A stretch of DNA of 64,000 nucleotides from Terribacillus sp. FSL K6-0262 (GCF_037977385.1 NZ_CP150277.1:620001-684000); one strand, 5' to 3'. Positions 1-8,489 are shown, numbered from the stretch's first letter. Numbers and translations: made by a program. Notes: generated from the sequence alone by a model not told the origin.

Positions 1-93
1 TTCGTTTCTCTTCCTTTCTGACGACAAAGCTTACTTATCCACTATAAAGTGTATCATATTATGCCAATCCGGTTAAATCGTTACGCTGATTAT

Positions 94-516
94 TCAATCC
101 AATTGATCGTCGTCTTTCAGATTGGAGTGATTCGCTATCAAGAGGGCAATCACAAGCAATACGATTGCCGATGCATACAGAAGGATGGTGTGAGGATGTT
201 CATGATCGATGATGATAAGCCGAATGATCGCCGTTATCCCAATATAGATAAAATAGCGAAGCGGAAAGTGATAGTCATGGGTAAAGTACTTGATGATCAA
301 GCTGATAAATTCGAAATAAAGAAAATAAACGATGATGCCTTCAGCCAGATAAAAATAACTGACCTCTTCATTCTGGATCAGCAGGACATCAAAGATGAAT
401 ACTGTTTTTTTCAATAGGAAAACAACGAGGATCATCGCGAGGATGGTAAGGGTAAAATTCAGTATCGTCTGGAGAAACACAGCTATGAATGCTGTCCTTC
501 TCTGTAACTCACGCAT
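94..516 (-). CDS. psiE: PsiE-family membrane protein
   Basis: A 140-residue hydrophobic protein with about four membrane segments separated by short polar loops, ending in a charged tail (NLKDDDQLD). Size, topology and the opening MRELQRRTAFIAVFLQ match the PsiE family (named for phosphate-starvation induction in Escherichia coli; molecular function unknown). The start was placed at the second of two close ATGs because GGGAGG lies seven bases before it, while the first ATG (base 522) almost touches that site. It is divergent from the ABC exporter to its right. No phosphate box is visible upstream. The family call is fairly secure; any role in phosphate stress here is inference from the family name. 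Confidence 0.8.
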   Translation of the reverse strand: MRELQRRTAFIAVFLQTILNFTLTILAMILVVFLLKKTVFIFDVLLIQNEEVSYFYLAEGIIVYFLYFEFISLIIKYFTHDYHFPLRYFIYIGITAIIRLIIIDHEHPHTILLYASAIVLLVIALLIANHSNLKDDDQLD

Positions 517-661
517 ATTCATCCCTCCCAGGCTTGTCTTAAATATATTGGGAGTAGGCGTATTATATGCAGTGAGGGTATTGGCTTTTTTTATATAAAT
601 CCCCCTTGAATATTTGGCAAATAACGACCAGAATGGAAGTAACATACAAGGAGGTTGTCCA

Positions 662-1384
662 GTGATACAAATCGACCATGTACATAAACAATATGGAAAT
701 AAAATTGCCGTGAACGACATCAGCCTGACAGTTCCAAGCGGAAAGATTTTTGCCTTCCTTGGTCCGAATGGAGCCGGCAAATCAACCACGATCAAAATGA
801 TTACCGGAATCCTGCCGGTTGAATCCGGATCGATCACCATCAATGGCAAAGATATTACGTCAGACACCATCGCCGCAAAAAAAGAATTCGGTTATGTTCC
901 TGATAGCCCCGATCTTTTCCTGCGTCTCAATGGCCTTGATTATCTTCACTTCATTGGTGATATTTATGGCATTGCACCGGACATACGGACAGAAAGAATT
1001 GAGCGGTACGCAAAAATGTTCAGTATTTATGAGGCATTGGGGAATCAAATCAAGACATATTCGCATGGTATGCGGCAGAAGCTGTTCATAACCGGTATGC
1101 TTGTCCAGCAGCCTTCTGTCTGGATCCTTGATGAACCGATGACAGGATTGGATCCAAAATCCTCCTATCAGCTAAAGGAACTGATGCGTCAGCATGCAGC
1201 GAACGGACATACCGTCTTTTTCTCCTCACATGTCCTGGAGGTTGTGGAACAGCTTTGTGATGAGGTGGCCATCATCCGTAAAGGCGAGCTTCTGTTCCAG
1301 GGAACTCTACCGGAAATGCGGGAGAGATTCCAGTCTGATGATAGCTTGGAGCATATTTTCCTGGAGTTGACACAGGATGCATAA
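662..1384 (+). CDS. ABC transporter ATP-binding protein
   Basis: A 240-residue nucleotide-binding domain of the ABC-2 type exporter class. Walker A GPNGAGKST is at about residues 34-42, the signature is the degenerate SHGMRQK, and Walker B is VWILDEP followed by the D-loop TGLDP and the switch region SSH. A GTG start was chosen because AAGGAGG lies just upstream; the longer open frame before it has no ribosome site. It overlaps the next gene by eight bases, so the pair is translationally coupled and should form one exporter, with two copies of this subunit energising the permease. The substrate cannot be told from sequence. Confidence 0.9.
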   Translation: MIQIDHVHKQYGNKIAVNDISLTVPSGKIFAFLGPNGAGKSTTIKMITGILPVESGSITINGKDITSDTIAAKKEFGYVPDSPDLFLRLNGLDYLHFIGDIYGIAPDIRTERIERYAKMFSIYEALGNQIKTYSHGMRQKLFITGMLVQQPSVWILDEPMTGLDPKSSYQLKELMRQHAANGHTVFFSSHVLEVVEQLCDEVAIIRKGELLFQGTLPEMRERFQSDDSLEHIFLELTQDA

Positions 1385-3011
1385 ACCGATCATTGCACTT
1401 ACTCGTATTCAGCTGAAAATGCAATATGCCAACGTATTCAGAAAGCCAAGCGTGGTGATCGGCCTGATAGTCGGGTTATTCGGGTTGCTCGTCATCGGTG
1501 TGACTTTCGGAGGATTCATGCTGCAGGTCATCGAAACGATGTATGCTTTGCTCGAACCATCGGGAAACACCGATGTCATACTGGGAGCACTATTCCTCAT
1601 GAATTTTTTCATTGTGTTTATCCTATCTCTGATACTGATCATGAACACATTCTATTTCACGGAAGATATCACTTCCTTCCTTCATTTTCCGGTGCACTCG
1701 TATCAGCTTCTGATCGCGAAATCCTTGAATCCGCTCCTTTATGTATATTTGATTTCTGCTGCTTCCTACTTGCCTGTCAGCATTTATTATGGATTGCTTT
1801 CCAGTGCGGATTTCATGTACTTTTTCTATGCCATACTGCTGTTTTTGCTGATCCCGCTCATTCCTTACGCGCTGGCAGCGGCAGTTGTCATGTTCGCGAT
1901 GCAGTTTATCAACAAAGGTACGAATAAGGACCGCAGTAAAATAATCGGCGGAATCATCGGCTTTGCTCTGCTCATCTTACTGAACGTAGTTTTGCGTTTA
2001 CAGACTGACCCGGATAAAATTGCCCAGATGATTGCAGCCAGCTCAGAAAAAGGCGGCTTGCTTCAAGTGGCGACGCAATACTATCCACCTGCCACGCTGA
2101 TGACGAACTTACTGACTTCATCTGACTCCTTGCAACGCTTGCTTTTCTTTGTCACTGTATTATTATCGGCATTTCTAGCGGCTGTGCTTTTCTATGCGGC
2201 TGCCCAAAAATTCTACCTGAAGGGAGCATTGGGGCTGAACACAGGCTCCGGCAAGGTATTCAGCGGTAAAGGGATATCCAGAAAGCAGCGATCGATCATC
2301 CATGCGTATCGCACAAAAGAAATCCAGACCATATTCCGGACGCCTACTTTCTTTTTGCAATGTGTGGCCGGGGCACTTCTCATGCCAGCACTGCTGCTTG
2401 TGATTTTCTTCATGGGGGATTTCAGCAATGCTGCCGCTTTGGTGCAGGATATGGATGGCAGTATGCTATTTGTCATCATTTTAGCTGCAAATATATTTTC
2501 GATCGGCCTCAATCCAATCAGTATCGTCAGCTTTTCAAAAGACGGTCAAAGCTGGGAAGCCCATCTATTCCTGCCATTAAGCATGAAGCAGATCGTCTTG
2601 GCCAAATTACAGGCTGCATTCCTGATTAATCTGCTGCCGATCGCTGTGCTGTTCGTGATAGCGATCCCCGTCCTGCAGTTGAATATTGGAGAAGCATTGC
2701 TTTGGGCATTCCTTGCGCTGCTTATCAATGCTGCCGTGACTATCATCGGTATGCTGAGTGATCTGCTGTATCCAAAGCTTGGCTGGACAGAGGAAACGGA
2801 GCTGTTCCAAAACAGATTGGCAAGCCTGGTTGCCCTCGTTCTCTCTGTAGGCTCCATGGGTTTTCTGATTGCTCTTTTATTTGTTCTTCAAACGCAGATG
2901 CTGATCTCCCTGCTGTTCACGATGTTATACATCGGAGGGCTTATCGCTCTCTTGCTCTACATTGTCAGCCGATTACTGAAATCAGCCGACCGTACAACGC
3001 TGACCAGATGA
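1377..3011 (+). CDS. ABC transporter permease, large ABC-2 type
   Basis: A 544-residue integral membrane protein with roughly twelve predicted membrane segments and no solute-binding or ATPase motif. It is the partner of the ATP-binding protein just upstream, whose stop it overlaps. The soluble segment around residues 290-320 (the KGISRKQRSIIHAYRTKEIQTIFR region) is the kind of cytoplasmic loop that contacts the ATPase. Large permeases of this type in Bacillaceae are mostly uncharacterised (the YthPQ pair of B. subtilis is a comparable arrangement), so drug, peptide or lipid export all remain open. A strong hairpin terminator follows. Confidence 0.85.
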   Translation: MHKPIIALTRIQLKMQYANVFRKPSVVIGLIVGLFGLLVIGVTFGGFMLQVIETMYALLEPSGNTDVILGALFLMNFFIVFILSLILIMNTFYFTEDITSFLHFPVHSYQLLIAKSLNPLLYVYLISAASYLPVSIYYGLLSSADFMYFFYAILLFLLIPLIPYALAAAVVMFAMQFINKGTNKDRSKIIGGIIGFALLILLNVVLRLQTDPDKIAQMIAASSEKGGLLQVATQYYPPATLMTNLLTSSDSLQRLLFFVTVLLSAFLAAVLFYAAAQKFYLKGALGLNTGSGKVFSGKGISRKQRSIIHAYRTKEIQTIFRTPTFFLQCVAGALLMPALLLVIFFMGDFSNAAALVQDMDGSMLFVIILAANIFSIGLNPISIVSFSKDGQSWEAHLFLPLSMKQIVLAKLQAAFLINLLPIAVLFVIAIPVLQLNIGEALLWAFLALLINAAVTIIGMLSDLLYPKLGWTEETELFQNRLASLVALVLSVGSMGFLIALLFVLQTQMLISLLFTMLYIGGLIALLLYIVSRLLKSADRTTLTR

Positions 3012-3012
3012 A

Positions 3013-3047
3013 AAGAAGCTTTGCACGGAATTTGTGCAAAGCTTCTT
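3013..3047. terminator. Rho-independent terminator, bidirectional
   Basis: A 14-base-pair perfect inverted repeat (AAGAAGCTTTGCAC and its complement) around a seven-base loop. It sits between the convergent ABC permease and yjcZ-type genes and can serve both. Confidence 0.85.
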
Positions 3048-3057
3048 CGTTTATGAA

Positions 3058-3189
3058 TTAATAGTGATAGCCATGCCCATAGCCGTAGCCATGATCGCCA
3101 CCTACATAAGATGAACCGACAATGATCAAAAGGATGAACAATACAACCAAAAATGCGAAGCCGAAGCCGCCTTCATTTCCTTTAGACAT
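3058..3189 (-). CDS. YjcZ-family small sporulation-type membrane protein
   Basis: A 43-residue protein: a short polar start MSKGNEGGFGF, one membrane segment (AFLVVLFILLIIVGSS), then a glycine-tyrosine-histidine-rich end (GDHGYGYGHGYHY). This is the typical build of the YjcZ family of tiny Bacillus proteins, several of which are made in the sporulating cell. The start follows a GGGGG-type ribosome site; the in-frame upstream ATG lacks one. A CATACACT sequence about 35 bases upstream resembles a sigma-E/sigma-K -10 element, but no convincing -35 accompanies it. Function is unknown. Confidence 0.8.
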   Translation of the reverse strand: MSKGNEGGFGFAFLVVLFILLIIVGSSYVGGDHGYGYGHGYHY

Positions 3190-3268
3190 TTTGTTTCCCC
3201 CTTTTCCTACAGGATACTGCAGTGTATGTGCAGAACCCAAAAAGGAAAGGGCAAATACCTACTCCGGC

Positions 3269-4024
3269 TCAAACATAATCCTTCACTGCATATCTTTTAC
3301 CATTTTCGATTTTTTCCCCAGTGAGGATGTCCGCGAGCACGCCTGCCACAAACATCGGATTTCTTAATGATTTATTTGTCACATAATCCCGGAACTTCTG
3401 GACATCCTGGAATTGCTCCGGTTCGCTGGAACGAATATCTGCTTGCATGTCCGTATCCATGATGCCGGGATTATAAGCAATGGCAATATTACCGGTACCA
3501 GCTTCTGCTTCCTCGAGGGCCACTGTTTCCGTATAGCGATTAAGGCCGGCTTTCGATGTACTGTAAGCACTCCAGCCGTGCACGGAACGTTCCGCTGCAC
3601 CTGAAGTGACATTGACGATCACAAGTGGCACTTCGTATTTTTTGGCATACTTGAGAAAAATCGAACAAGCAAGGATCGGGGATGTCAAGTTGATGGCCAT
3701 ATGCGTTTCCAATTCCTCCAAGCCATAAGCATCAGCGGTCGCAATCGGACCGACTACCCCTGCATTGTTGATCAAATAGACCGTATCATCAGCTTTTGGA
3801 AAAATATCCGCTGCCATCTCCTCGAAAAGCTTCGCACTGGCAGATGTGTCCTGCAAGTCACCAAATCGATACGTATAACTTGCATCCCCTCCCCCTTCAT
3901 AGGAAGCAAGGGCTTCGTTATTTCCCCTCGCCACACCGATCACTTGCATCCCTTTATCCATTAATCGTTTCGCGATCGCCTCCCCCAAACCTCGGGAAGC
4001 ACCAGTCACTACTGCTGTTTTCAT
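3269..4024 (-). CDS. Short-chain dehydrogenase, YueD/benzil reductase type
   Basis: A 251-residue Rossmann oxidoreductase. The cofactor loop TGASRGLG is at residues 6-13, NNAG is near residue 85, and the active site has a serine (VNVTSGAAE) and YSTSK. The ending NGKRYAVKDYV and the overall pattern match the Bacillus YueD group, annotated as (S)-benzoin-forming benzil reductases using NADPH; the physiological substrate is unknown. Its ATG overlaps the stop of mug (ATGA), so the two are translationally coupled, although no metabolic link between them is obvious. Confidence 0.85.
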   Translation of the reverse strand: MKTAVVTGASRGLGEAIAKRLMDKGMQVIGVARGNNEALASYEGGGDASYTYRFGDLQDTSASAKLFEEMAADIFPKADDTVYLINNAGVVGPIATADAYGLEELETHMAINLTSPILACSIFLKYAKKYEVPLVIVNVTSGAAERSVHGWSAYSTSKAGLNRYTETVALEEAEAGTGNIAIAYNPGIMDTDMQADIRSSEPEQFQDVQKFRDYVTNKSLRNPMFVAGVLADILTGEKIENGKRYAVKDYV

Positions 4025-4548
4025 TTTTTCTCCTCCAATTCCTGTAAAATCGCTGGTATCCCTGCATAGATTCCGACTATCTCCTTCATCGGCATACGTA
4101 CAAGTCCGCTGGAAGACGGTGCAACAAATTCGACTACCCCTTGTGTTACGGGAGCTGCCTGGACGCCCCAGCCCGCTTGTTTCACCTTGCTGTATTGCTG
4201 GTAGACACCTTTGCCGACAAAGCATGCCACCTTCGGGCGAAAATATTCCAATTTATCACGGAGCAGCCGCGCCCCTTCTATGTATTCCTCCTTGGTGATA
4301 TCCGCTGCTGCCTTGGTAGGCCTGGCTACGATATTGGTGAACCCGATGCCTCTTTGCAGCAGATCTCGATCCTCGAAAGCTTCAAATTTCCGTTCGGTTA
4401 TACCCGCCTGATACAATATATTCCAAAAACGATTGTTGCGATTTGCATAATGATGACCGGTTTCAGCTGAACGAACACTTGGATTGAAGCCGACGAACAA
4501 TAGCCGCAGTCCTTTGTCAATATGATCCGGTATCGGTTCAAGATTCAT
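4021..4548 (-). CDS. mug: G/U mismatch-specific uracil-DNA glycosylase
   Basis: A 175-residue member of the MUG branch of the uracil-DNA glycosylase superfamily, which removes uracil and ethenocytosine from mismatched DNA to start base-excision repair. The first motif GFNPSVRSAETGHHYAN corresponds to the GINPG...G..(F/Y)A motif of E. coli Mug with its catalytic asparagine. NRFW follows, and the second motif is PSSSGLVR near residue 147, corresponding to the wedge that enters the helix. Length is normal for the family. It is the first gene of a two-gene unit with the SDR downstream. Confidence 0.88.
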   Translation of the reverse strand: MNLEPIPDHIDKGLRLLFVGFNPSVRSAETGHHYANRNNRFWNILYQAGITERKFEAFEDRDLLQRGIGFTNIVARPTKAAADITKEEYIEGARLLRDKLEYFRPKVACFVGKGVYQQYSKVKQAGWGVQAAPVTQGVVEFVAPSSSGLVRMPMKEIVGIYAGIPAILQELEEKK

Positions 4549-4599
4549 TTCTGCACCTCCGCTCTGCTACCATTGTAGCCTGCCCTTTCCAAAGACGCA

Positions 4600-4625
4600 A
4601 AAAAAGCACAGTGAGATGTGCTTTT
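4600..4625 (-). terminator. Rho-independent terminator of the C39 peptidase gene
   Basis: The stem AAAGCACA / TGTGCTTT with a short loop is followed on the minus strand by a run of T residues. Confidence 0.75.
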
Positions 4626-4626
4626 C

Positions 4627-5379
4627 TCAATCATTTATATAGATTGCCTGGCTGCCAAGCTGTTCCCAAGCTTTTTCGAAATTTTCCCGATCCACTTCCT
4701 GGTTCTTCTGTCCATATGGATTATTGAGGAATACCGTATCATCTGTATAGCCGGTAACCGCGACACTATGGACACTATAAGTTACATCGACTTGTCCATT
4801 AGGCGTATCCCACGATTCCATATCACCCGTAGGAGTGAAGCTGGAAGTTGTAATGATCCACACCGGCTTGCCATCATCCAAGGGATTGTAGATAGCTTCT
4901 TCGACAGATTTTCCAGTCACATCGACTGCCTTATCCCCTGCAACCTCTTTGGCAACATCCATGACAGGCTCATGATAAACACCAAGTCCAGGTCCATTCT
5001 GCATATCCCCGACAAAGCCCTCATTTGGATCACCGTGCTGCCCGTTGTCATAATTCAGCGGTACATATGCAATCATATCTGCCAAATCGTTCTTCGTCAC
5101 ATCATAACCTGCATACTGCAGAATCATTGCCAAGCTGGTGACTTCACAGCCATTATAAAGCCTTGGGGCGTCCATCTGATTGAGAAGCGGCACATCCAAA
5201 GGACCATCCTCTACCGCGGATATTTCAGGCACCCCCTCTTTATCGGAAATCTCTTCCTTCCTCATTGATATGTCTGATTCCGCCCGTAAATCATCGGAAC
5301 GATTCTGGTAGGTCAAAATCGCCAAAACAAGAGATACAGCCGCTAAACATGCCAAGATGACAACATACCTATTTTTCAT
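4627..5379 (-). CDS. C39-like peptidase, membrane anchored
   Basis: A 250-residue protein with an N-terminal signal-anchor (residues 5-24), an acidic linker to about residue 60, and a peptidase C39-like domain. The papain-fold catalytic set is visible: Cys in NGCEVTSLAM, His in YSVHSVAVTGY and Asn in VFLNNPYG. The build resembles B. subtilis YvpB and other extracellular C39_2 proteins. These lack the bacteriocin-exporter context of classical C39 peptidases, and no ABC exporter or double-glycine peptide is adjacent here. The substrate is unknown. A housekeeping promoter and a terminator frame it as a single-gene unit. Confidence 0.85.
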   Translation of the reverse strand: MKNRYVVILACLAAVSLVLAILTYQNRSDDLRAESDISMRKEEISDKEGVPEISAVEDGPLDVPLLNQMDAPRLYNGCEVTSLAMILQYAGYDVTKNDLADMIAYVPLNYDNGQHGDPNEGFVGDMQNGPGLGVYHEPVMDVAKEVAGDKAVDVTGKSVEEAIYNPLDDGKPVWIITTSSFTPTGDMESWDTPNGQVDVTYSVHSVAVTGYTDDTVFLNNPYGQKNQEVDRENFEKAWEQLGSQAIYIND

Positions 5380-5424
5380 ATATTTTTCTCTCCTGTTGGA
5401 TAGCTAGTTGAATGTACGATACTA

Positions 5425-5454
5425 ATTATAAAGTAGCCTAGCTTCCAATAACAA
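5425..5454 (-). promoter_or_regulatory. Sigma-A promoter of the C39 peptidase gene
   Basis: On the minus strand, TTGTTA and a consensus TATAAT are separated by 18 bases. The predicted start point lies about 40 bases before the ATG. Confidence 0.6.
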
Positions 5455-5516
5455 TATACATCAATTTTTTAATAAAAATCAGGACTATCGCCATACTAAT
5501 CAGGAGGTGATTGGTA

Positions 5517-5651
5517 ATGAGCAGAAAAAAAAGCCGTAATGAAAAAGCGGCTGTAAGCGTAAACAGACAAGGATTGACAGAGGATGCCGCCAACCAGGAG
5601 CCGAAAAGCCAGCTGGAACAGCGTGCCAAGAAAAAGAATACCAAGATATGA
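5517..5651 (+). CDS. 44-residue lysine-rich hypothetical protein
   Basis: ATG is preceded at seven bases by the strong ribosome site AGGAGGTG, and the frame runs 44 codons to TGA, straight into a terminator hairpin. The product is small and very basic (starts MSRKKSRNEKAAV, ends QRAKKKNTKI) with no cysteine and no membrane segment. The composition recalls small spore or nucleic-acid-binding proteins, but I recognise no family. A CATACTA sequence upstream resembles a sigma-G -10 element but is too close to the ribosome site to be convincing. Strong site, clean frame and own terminator make it a likely real gene. Confidence 0.7.
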   Translation: MSRKKSRNEKAAVSVNRQGLTEDAANQEPKSQLEQRAKKKNTKI

Positions 5652-5655
5652 AAAT

Positions 5656-5688
5656 AAGCACAGCCCCTCATTCGGGACTGTGCTTTTA
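5656..5688. terminator. Rho-independent terminator between convergent genes
   Basis: AAGCACAG pairs with CTGTGCTT, with inner CCC/GGG pairs, followed by a T run on the plus strand. It lies between the 44-aa ORF and the methyltransferase and overlaps the latter's stop. Confidence 0.8.
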
Positions 5689-6345
5689 TTTTTTCTTTGC
5701 AACGACGAACCAAAGCTGTGCATCCTGTTCCGCACCGGCTTCGAAATCCACTCGCTGTTTGTGAAGTGTCATCTCGACAACCTGGTACTTCTCCTCAAGC
5801 AGCGCATATAATTCTTCTTCTTGGAAGAAATGCGCAATCCGGTCTTGCACGAGGAATGTATCCTTTTCTATTTCGACTCCTGCACCATACAGTTTCTCAT
5901 CCCTTGCTGAAAGACAAGAGAAAATCAACAATCCATCCTTGCGCAGCAAGGAAGTGAAGTGATGAAGTAAGTGTTCTCTTTCTTCTTCCGTATACATATG
6001 AAGTATATTCGATAGATAAATGCCGTCGAATCTTTCCGTCGATGGATAAGGCAAATTCAAATAATCCCCGACAAAATGATTCACATTGGACAAACCGGCA
6101 GCCTTCGCATAGCTGCTTGCCCTCTCTATTGCTACTTCCGAAATATCACAAGCCGTCACTTCGAAGGAATATTCCCCGAAGAAGTTGCTGTTCCTCCCAT
6201 ATCCGCAGCCTGGTACAAACAGCTGTTTTGCCTGATACGCTGCAAAATATGGATAAGCCATCACAGCTGATGGTGTTGCTTCCGTTCCCCAAATGTCCCC
6301 TGCTTCAAAACGACTATTCCAATAAGTTTGTAACGTCATACTCAC
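5686..6345 (-). CDS. Class I SAM-dependent methyltransferase
   Basis: A 219-residue methyltransferase of the small thiopurine-methyltransferase-like type. The N-terminal YWNSRFEAGDIWG resembles the start of TPMT/TehB-like proteins. SAM-binding motif I is LFVPGCGYGRNSNFF (residues about 42-56), motif II has the acidic residue in VTACDIS, and motif IV is FDGIYLSNILHM. A GTG start was preferred because GGGGG lies about ten bases before it; an ATG two codons later is possible. It appears to be monocistronic. The methyl acceptor is unknown. Confidence 0.82.
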   Translation of the reverse strand: MSMTLQTYWNSRFEAGDIWGTEATPSAVMAYPYFAAYQAKQLFVPGCGYGRNSNFFGEYSFEVTACDISEVAIERASSYAKAAGLSNVNHFVGDYLNLPYPSTERFDGIYLSNILHMYTEEEREHLLHHFTSLLRKDGLLIFSCLSARDEKLYGAGVEIEKDTFLVQDRIAHFFQEEELYALLEEKYQVVEMTLHKQRVDFEAGAEQDAQLWFVVAKKK

Positions 6346-6493
6346 AGTGCCATTTCCCCCAGCATAGAGTGTTATACATAGTTTAGGTAAATTTATTTAC
6401 AAAGAATTTACTAAGCATAGTGTAACATGTTTGGACAAGGATGAAAGGGGTATTTATAAAAAAGATTGTAAAGAAATAATTACTACAAATTGT

Positions 6494-7024
6494 TCAGTCC
6501 TTCACTTGGTCCCACTCTTCCCGAAGCAGTCCCATTCGGATCGAATCATAGTACTTCCCATCAAAATATCTGCATTTCCTCATCCGCGCCTCCATCGTCA
6601 TCCCCAGCTTCTCTCCGAGACGGATCATCCGATCGTTCCCGGACCAAGTCGTATAGCCCACCCGCACCAGCGGCATGCTGTCGAACAGATGGGTGATCCA
6701 ATGCTTGAGTGCCGCCGTCCCATATCCACCGTTCCAATAGGCGGGATCATAAATTACGATACCCATCTCAAGCCATCTGGAAGGCTCATGCTCCCAGTAA
6801 TAACTGACTGTACCAATAATGATTCCATCTGCTTCTATCACCCATTTTTCGGGTGAATCATCTCCGTATCGATAGCTTGCCAAGAATTCCTCCTGACTCA
6901 GATGCACCAAAGGAAAATATGGTGCGTCCCATTTCTTCCATTCCGGGTCCCTTTCCCCGTATTTCAATTTCCATAGAATGGGGCCATCCTCTTTTCTCGG
7001 CGGCCTGATTCTGACATTGTTCAT
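6494..7024 (-). CDS. GNAT-family N-acetyltransferase
   Basis: A 176-residue GNAT of the RimJ/RimL-like type. It begins with the strand VRIRPPRKEDGPILWKL, carries the acetyl-CoA loop in YWNGGYGTAALKHWI, and has the late strand RVGYTTWSGNDRMIRLGEKLGM characteristic of the family. GGAGGGG lies seven bases before the chosen ATG, which overlaps the stop of the nucleotidyltransferase gene (ATGA). The pair is therefore coupled; an N-acetyltransferase next to a DUF925 nucleotidyltransferase suggests modification of a shared small molecule, but that is inference. Confidence 0.85.
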   Translation of the reverse strand: MNNVRIRPPRKEDGPILWKLKYGERDPEWKKWDAPYFPLVHLSQEEFLASYRYGDDSPEKWVIEADGIIIGTVSYYWEHEPSRWLEMGIVIYDPAYWNGGYGTAALKHWITHLFDSMPLVRVGYTTWSGNDRMIRLGEKLGMTMEARMRKCRYFDGKYYDSIRMGLLREEWDQVKD

Positions 7025-7590
7025 AACACATCCCCCTCCATTTTCACCTGCGCCCATTGCTGGTGCCAATCCTTCTGCCTGACTCTTTTCAAAAAGATAG
7101 AATGGTAGCTTGTCCCTGCTGCATACAAGGGGGTCGGCACAACACGGCAAGCGAGCAAATCAGCCACTCCATATGGAGCAAACAAATATAGTTTGTCTTG
7201 TTTCAGGCTGACTCCAATGCTTGTAGCTGTTTCCGGATAACAGGCGATTGCATGCGCCGTATTCCGGAAGGCTGGCATTCCATTGATTTCATGCATCCTT
7301 GCCTGGTTTTTGACTGACCATGGTACAGAAGGCATCATGTGCCTGAGCTCGTTTTCGTATCTTTTTTCTGTCGCTTCATCTATATCTGATGCATCAAAAT
7401 AAACGACATCCACATCCGCAAGCGGCGTCCGAATTGCATTTCCATGCTGCACATCCCAGACCTTTGACCTTACAAAACCAGCACTGATGCAATGATCCGG
7501 AAGAAGCAGTGTTGCTGCAGCTTCAAGCACTTCCATCATCCATGCATCCTGTTTGATTGCATCCACTATATCTTCTTCTGTTTTGAGCAT
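7021..7590 (-). CDS. Nucleotidyltransferase family protein (DUF925-type)
   Basis: A 189-residue protein matching the NTP_transf_6/COG3575 group. The fold carries the paired acidic residues of nucleotidyltransferases in PLADVDVVYFD, preceded by the substrate-loop region SAGFVRSKVWD and followed by YGVADLLACRVVPTP near the C-terminus. The family is uncharacterised, and the substrate is not predictable. It overlaps the acetyltransferase gene downstream by four bases. Confidence 0.82.
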   Translation of the reverse strand: MLKTEEDIVDAIKQDAWMMEVLEAAATLLLPDHCISAGFVRSKVWDVQHGNAIRTPLADVDVVYFDASDIDEATEKRYENELRHMMPSVPWSVKNQARMHEINGMPAFRNTAHAIACYPETATSIGVSLKQDKLYLFAPYGVADLLACRVVPTPLYAAGTSYHSIFLKRVRQKDWHQQWAQVKMEGDVL

Positions 7591-7602
7591 AGCCCGACTT
7601 CC

Positions 7603-7932
7603 TTACTGAACCGAATTTCCTTCTCCCATTTTGGGTTCATAGCGATACTCCTCCAAATCGACACGACCGTCCAAGATTTCCAAACCTTCCTCATAAAGCC
7701 TCTCCTGCTGTTCATTCCTTGTCTCATCATCTCTTATCTTCAATCTGCCGTCTGCACTTATGACACGATGCCATGGCAGGTCATATTTTTTGCTCATGCT
7801 ATGCAGTATCCTGGATACTTGCCTGGCAGCTCGCGCTTTTCCTGCAGCTTTACCGATTTGGCCATAGGTCATGACTTTTCCTTCTGGTATTGATTTTATG
7901 ATGCGTATCACTTCCTCCGTAAAGTGCTCCAA
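7603..7932 (-). CDS. atl: Alkyltransferase-like protein (ATL) with Trp in place of active Cys
   Basis: A 109-residue protein equal to the DNA-binding half of O6-alkylguanine-DNA alkyltransferase: IPEGKVMTYGQIGKAAG, the RQVSRILH recognition helix, and DLPWHRVISADGRL. The alkyl-accepting motif PCHR is PWHR, the hallmark of ATL proteins (E. coli YbaZ also has tryptophan). These bind O6-alkylguanine without repairing it and hand lesions to nucleotide excision repair. The start is a TTG with GGAGG seven bases upstream; a longer upstream frame lacks a ribosome site. It lies 12 bases upstream of the nucleotidyltransferase gene and is probably co-transcribed with it. Confidence 0.87.
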   Translation of the reverse strand: MEHFTEEVIRIIKSIPEGKVMTYGQIGKAAGKARAARQVSRILHSMSKKYDLPWHRVISADGRLKIRDDETRNEQQERLYEEGLEILDGRVDLEEYRYEPKMGEGNSVQ

Positions 7933-8099
7933 CGCTTCTCCTCCTTTTTCAGAAGTATCTGTGAACCAGTATAGCAAACTTCCTGACGCTGGGATAATCG
8001 CCCAGAAATATGATAAACTTTAGCTGTGTAGTCTGGTGATACTTCTTTGTTTAACATCATGCTGGACGGGCTATGTAGTAAACGAGAGGAGAATGTGTG

Positions 8100-8465
8100 A
8101 TGAAGCATATTGTATTTTTCGACGCAAGCTGCCCCCTTTGTTCCACTGCAAAGCAAGTGATCCAAAAACTGGATTGGCTGGATAACGTAAAATGGATCCC
8201 GGTACAGAATATCGAGAACTACGAGCGCTTCCGTTTCCTTGCCAAAGGAGATGTGTATGACCGTATCCATATGATGTCTTTCAAAGGTGATATTTACAAA
8301 GGTCATGAAACTGTCAAAAAGATATTGACCCTGCTTCCCCTAACGGCTGTCTTGGGCTGGATCTTGCATCTGCCATTTCTTGATCCGTACTTGGAAGCCC
8401 TCTACAAATGGGTATCGGACAACAGACATGAATGGTTCGGCACAAAAGAATTGAAGGCAATATAA
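8100..8465 (+). CDS. DCC-family thiol-disulfide oxidoreductase
   Basis: A 121-residue DUF393/DCC protein. The thioredoxin-like redox motif DASCPLCS is at residues 8-15, so both cysteines are present, and the family's C-terminal block LDPYLEALYKWVSDNR is followed by a short tail. AGAGGAG precedes the ATG by eight bases; an in-frame GTG one codon earlier is possible. It is a single gene divergent from atl and closed by a terminator. The family is thought to act in thiol exchange, with substrate unknown. Confidence 0.85.
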   Translation: MKHIVFFDASCPLCSTAKQVIQKLDWLDNVKWIPVQNIENYERFRFLAKGDVYDRIHMMSFKGDIYKGHETVKKILTLLPLTAVLGWILHLPFLDPYLEALYKWVSDNRHEWFGTKELKAI

Positions 8466-8489
8466 AAAACGGGCATTTGCCCGTTTTTT
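8464..8489. terminator. Rho-independent terminator, bidirectional
   Basis: A perfect AAAAAACGGGCA / TGCCCGTTTTTT repeat between the DCC gene and spoVR, overlapping both gene ends. Confidence 0.85.

Noticed and set aside
1..93. Possible promoter and ribosome site for a minus-strand gene beyond the left edge
   Set aside because: TATGAT and GGAAGAG-like sequences are present, but the -35 is poor and no coding sequence is in view.
5476..5498. TTAATA-N17-CATACTA, resembling a sigma-G promoter for the 44-aa ORF
   Set aside because: The start point would fall inside the ribosome binding site, and the -35 lacks the required G; not supported.
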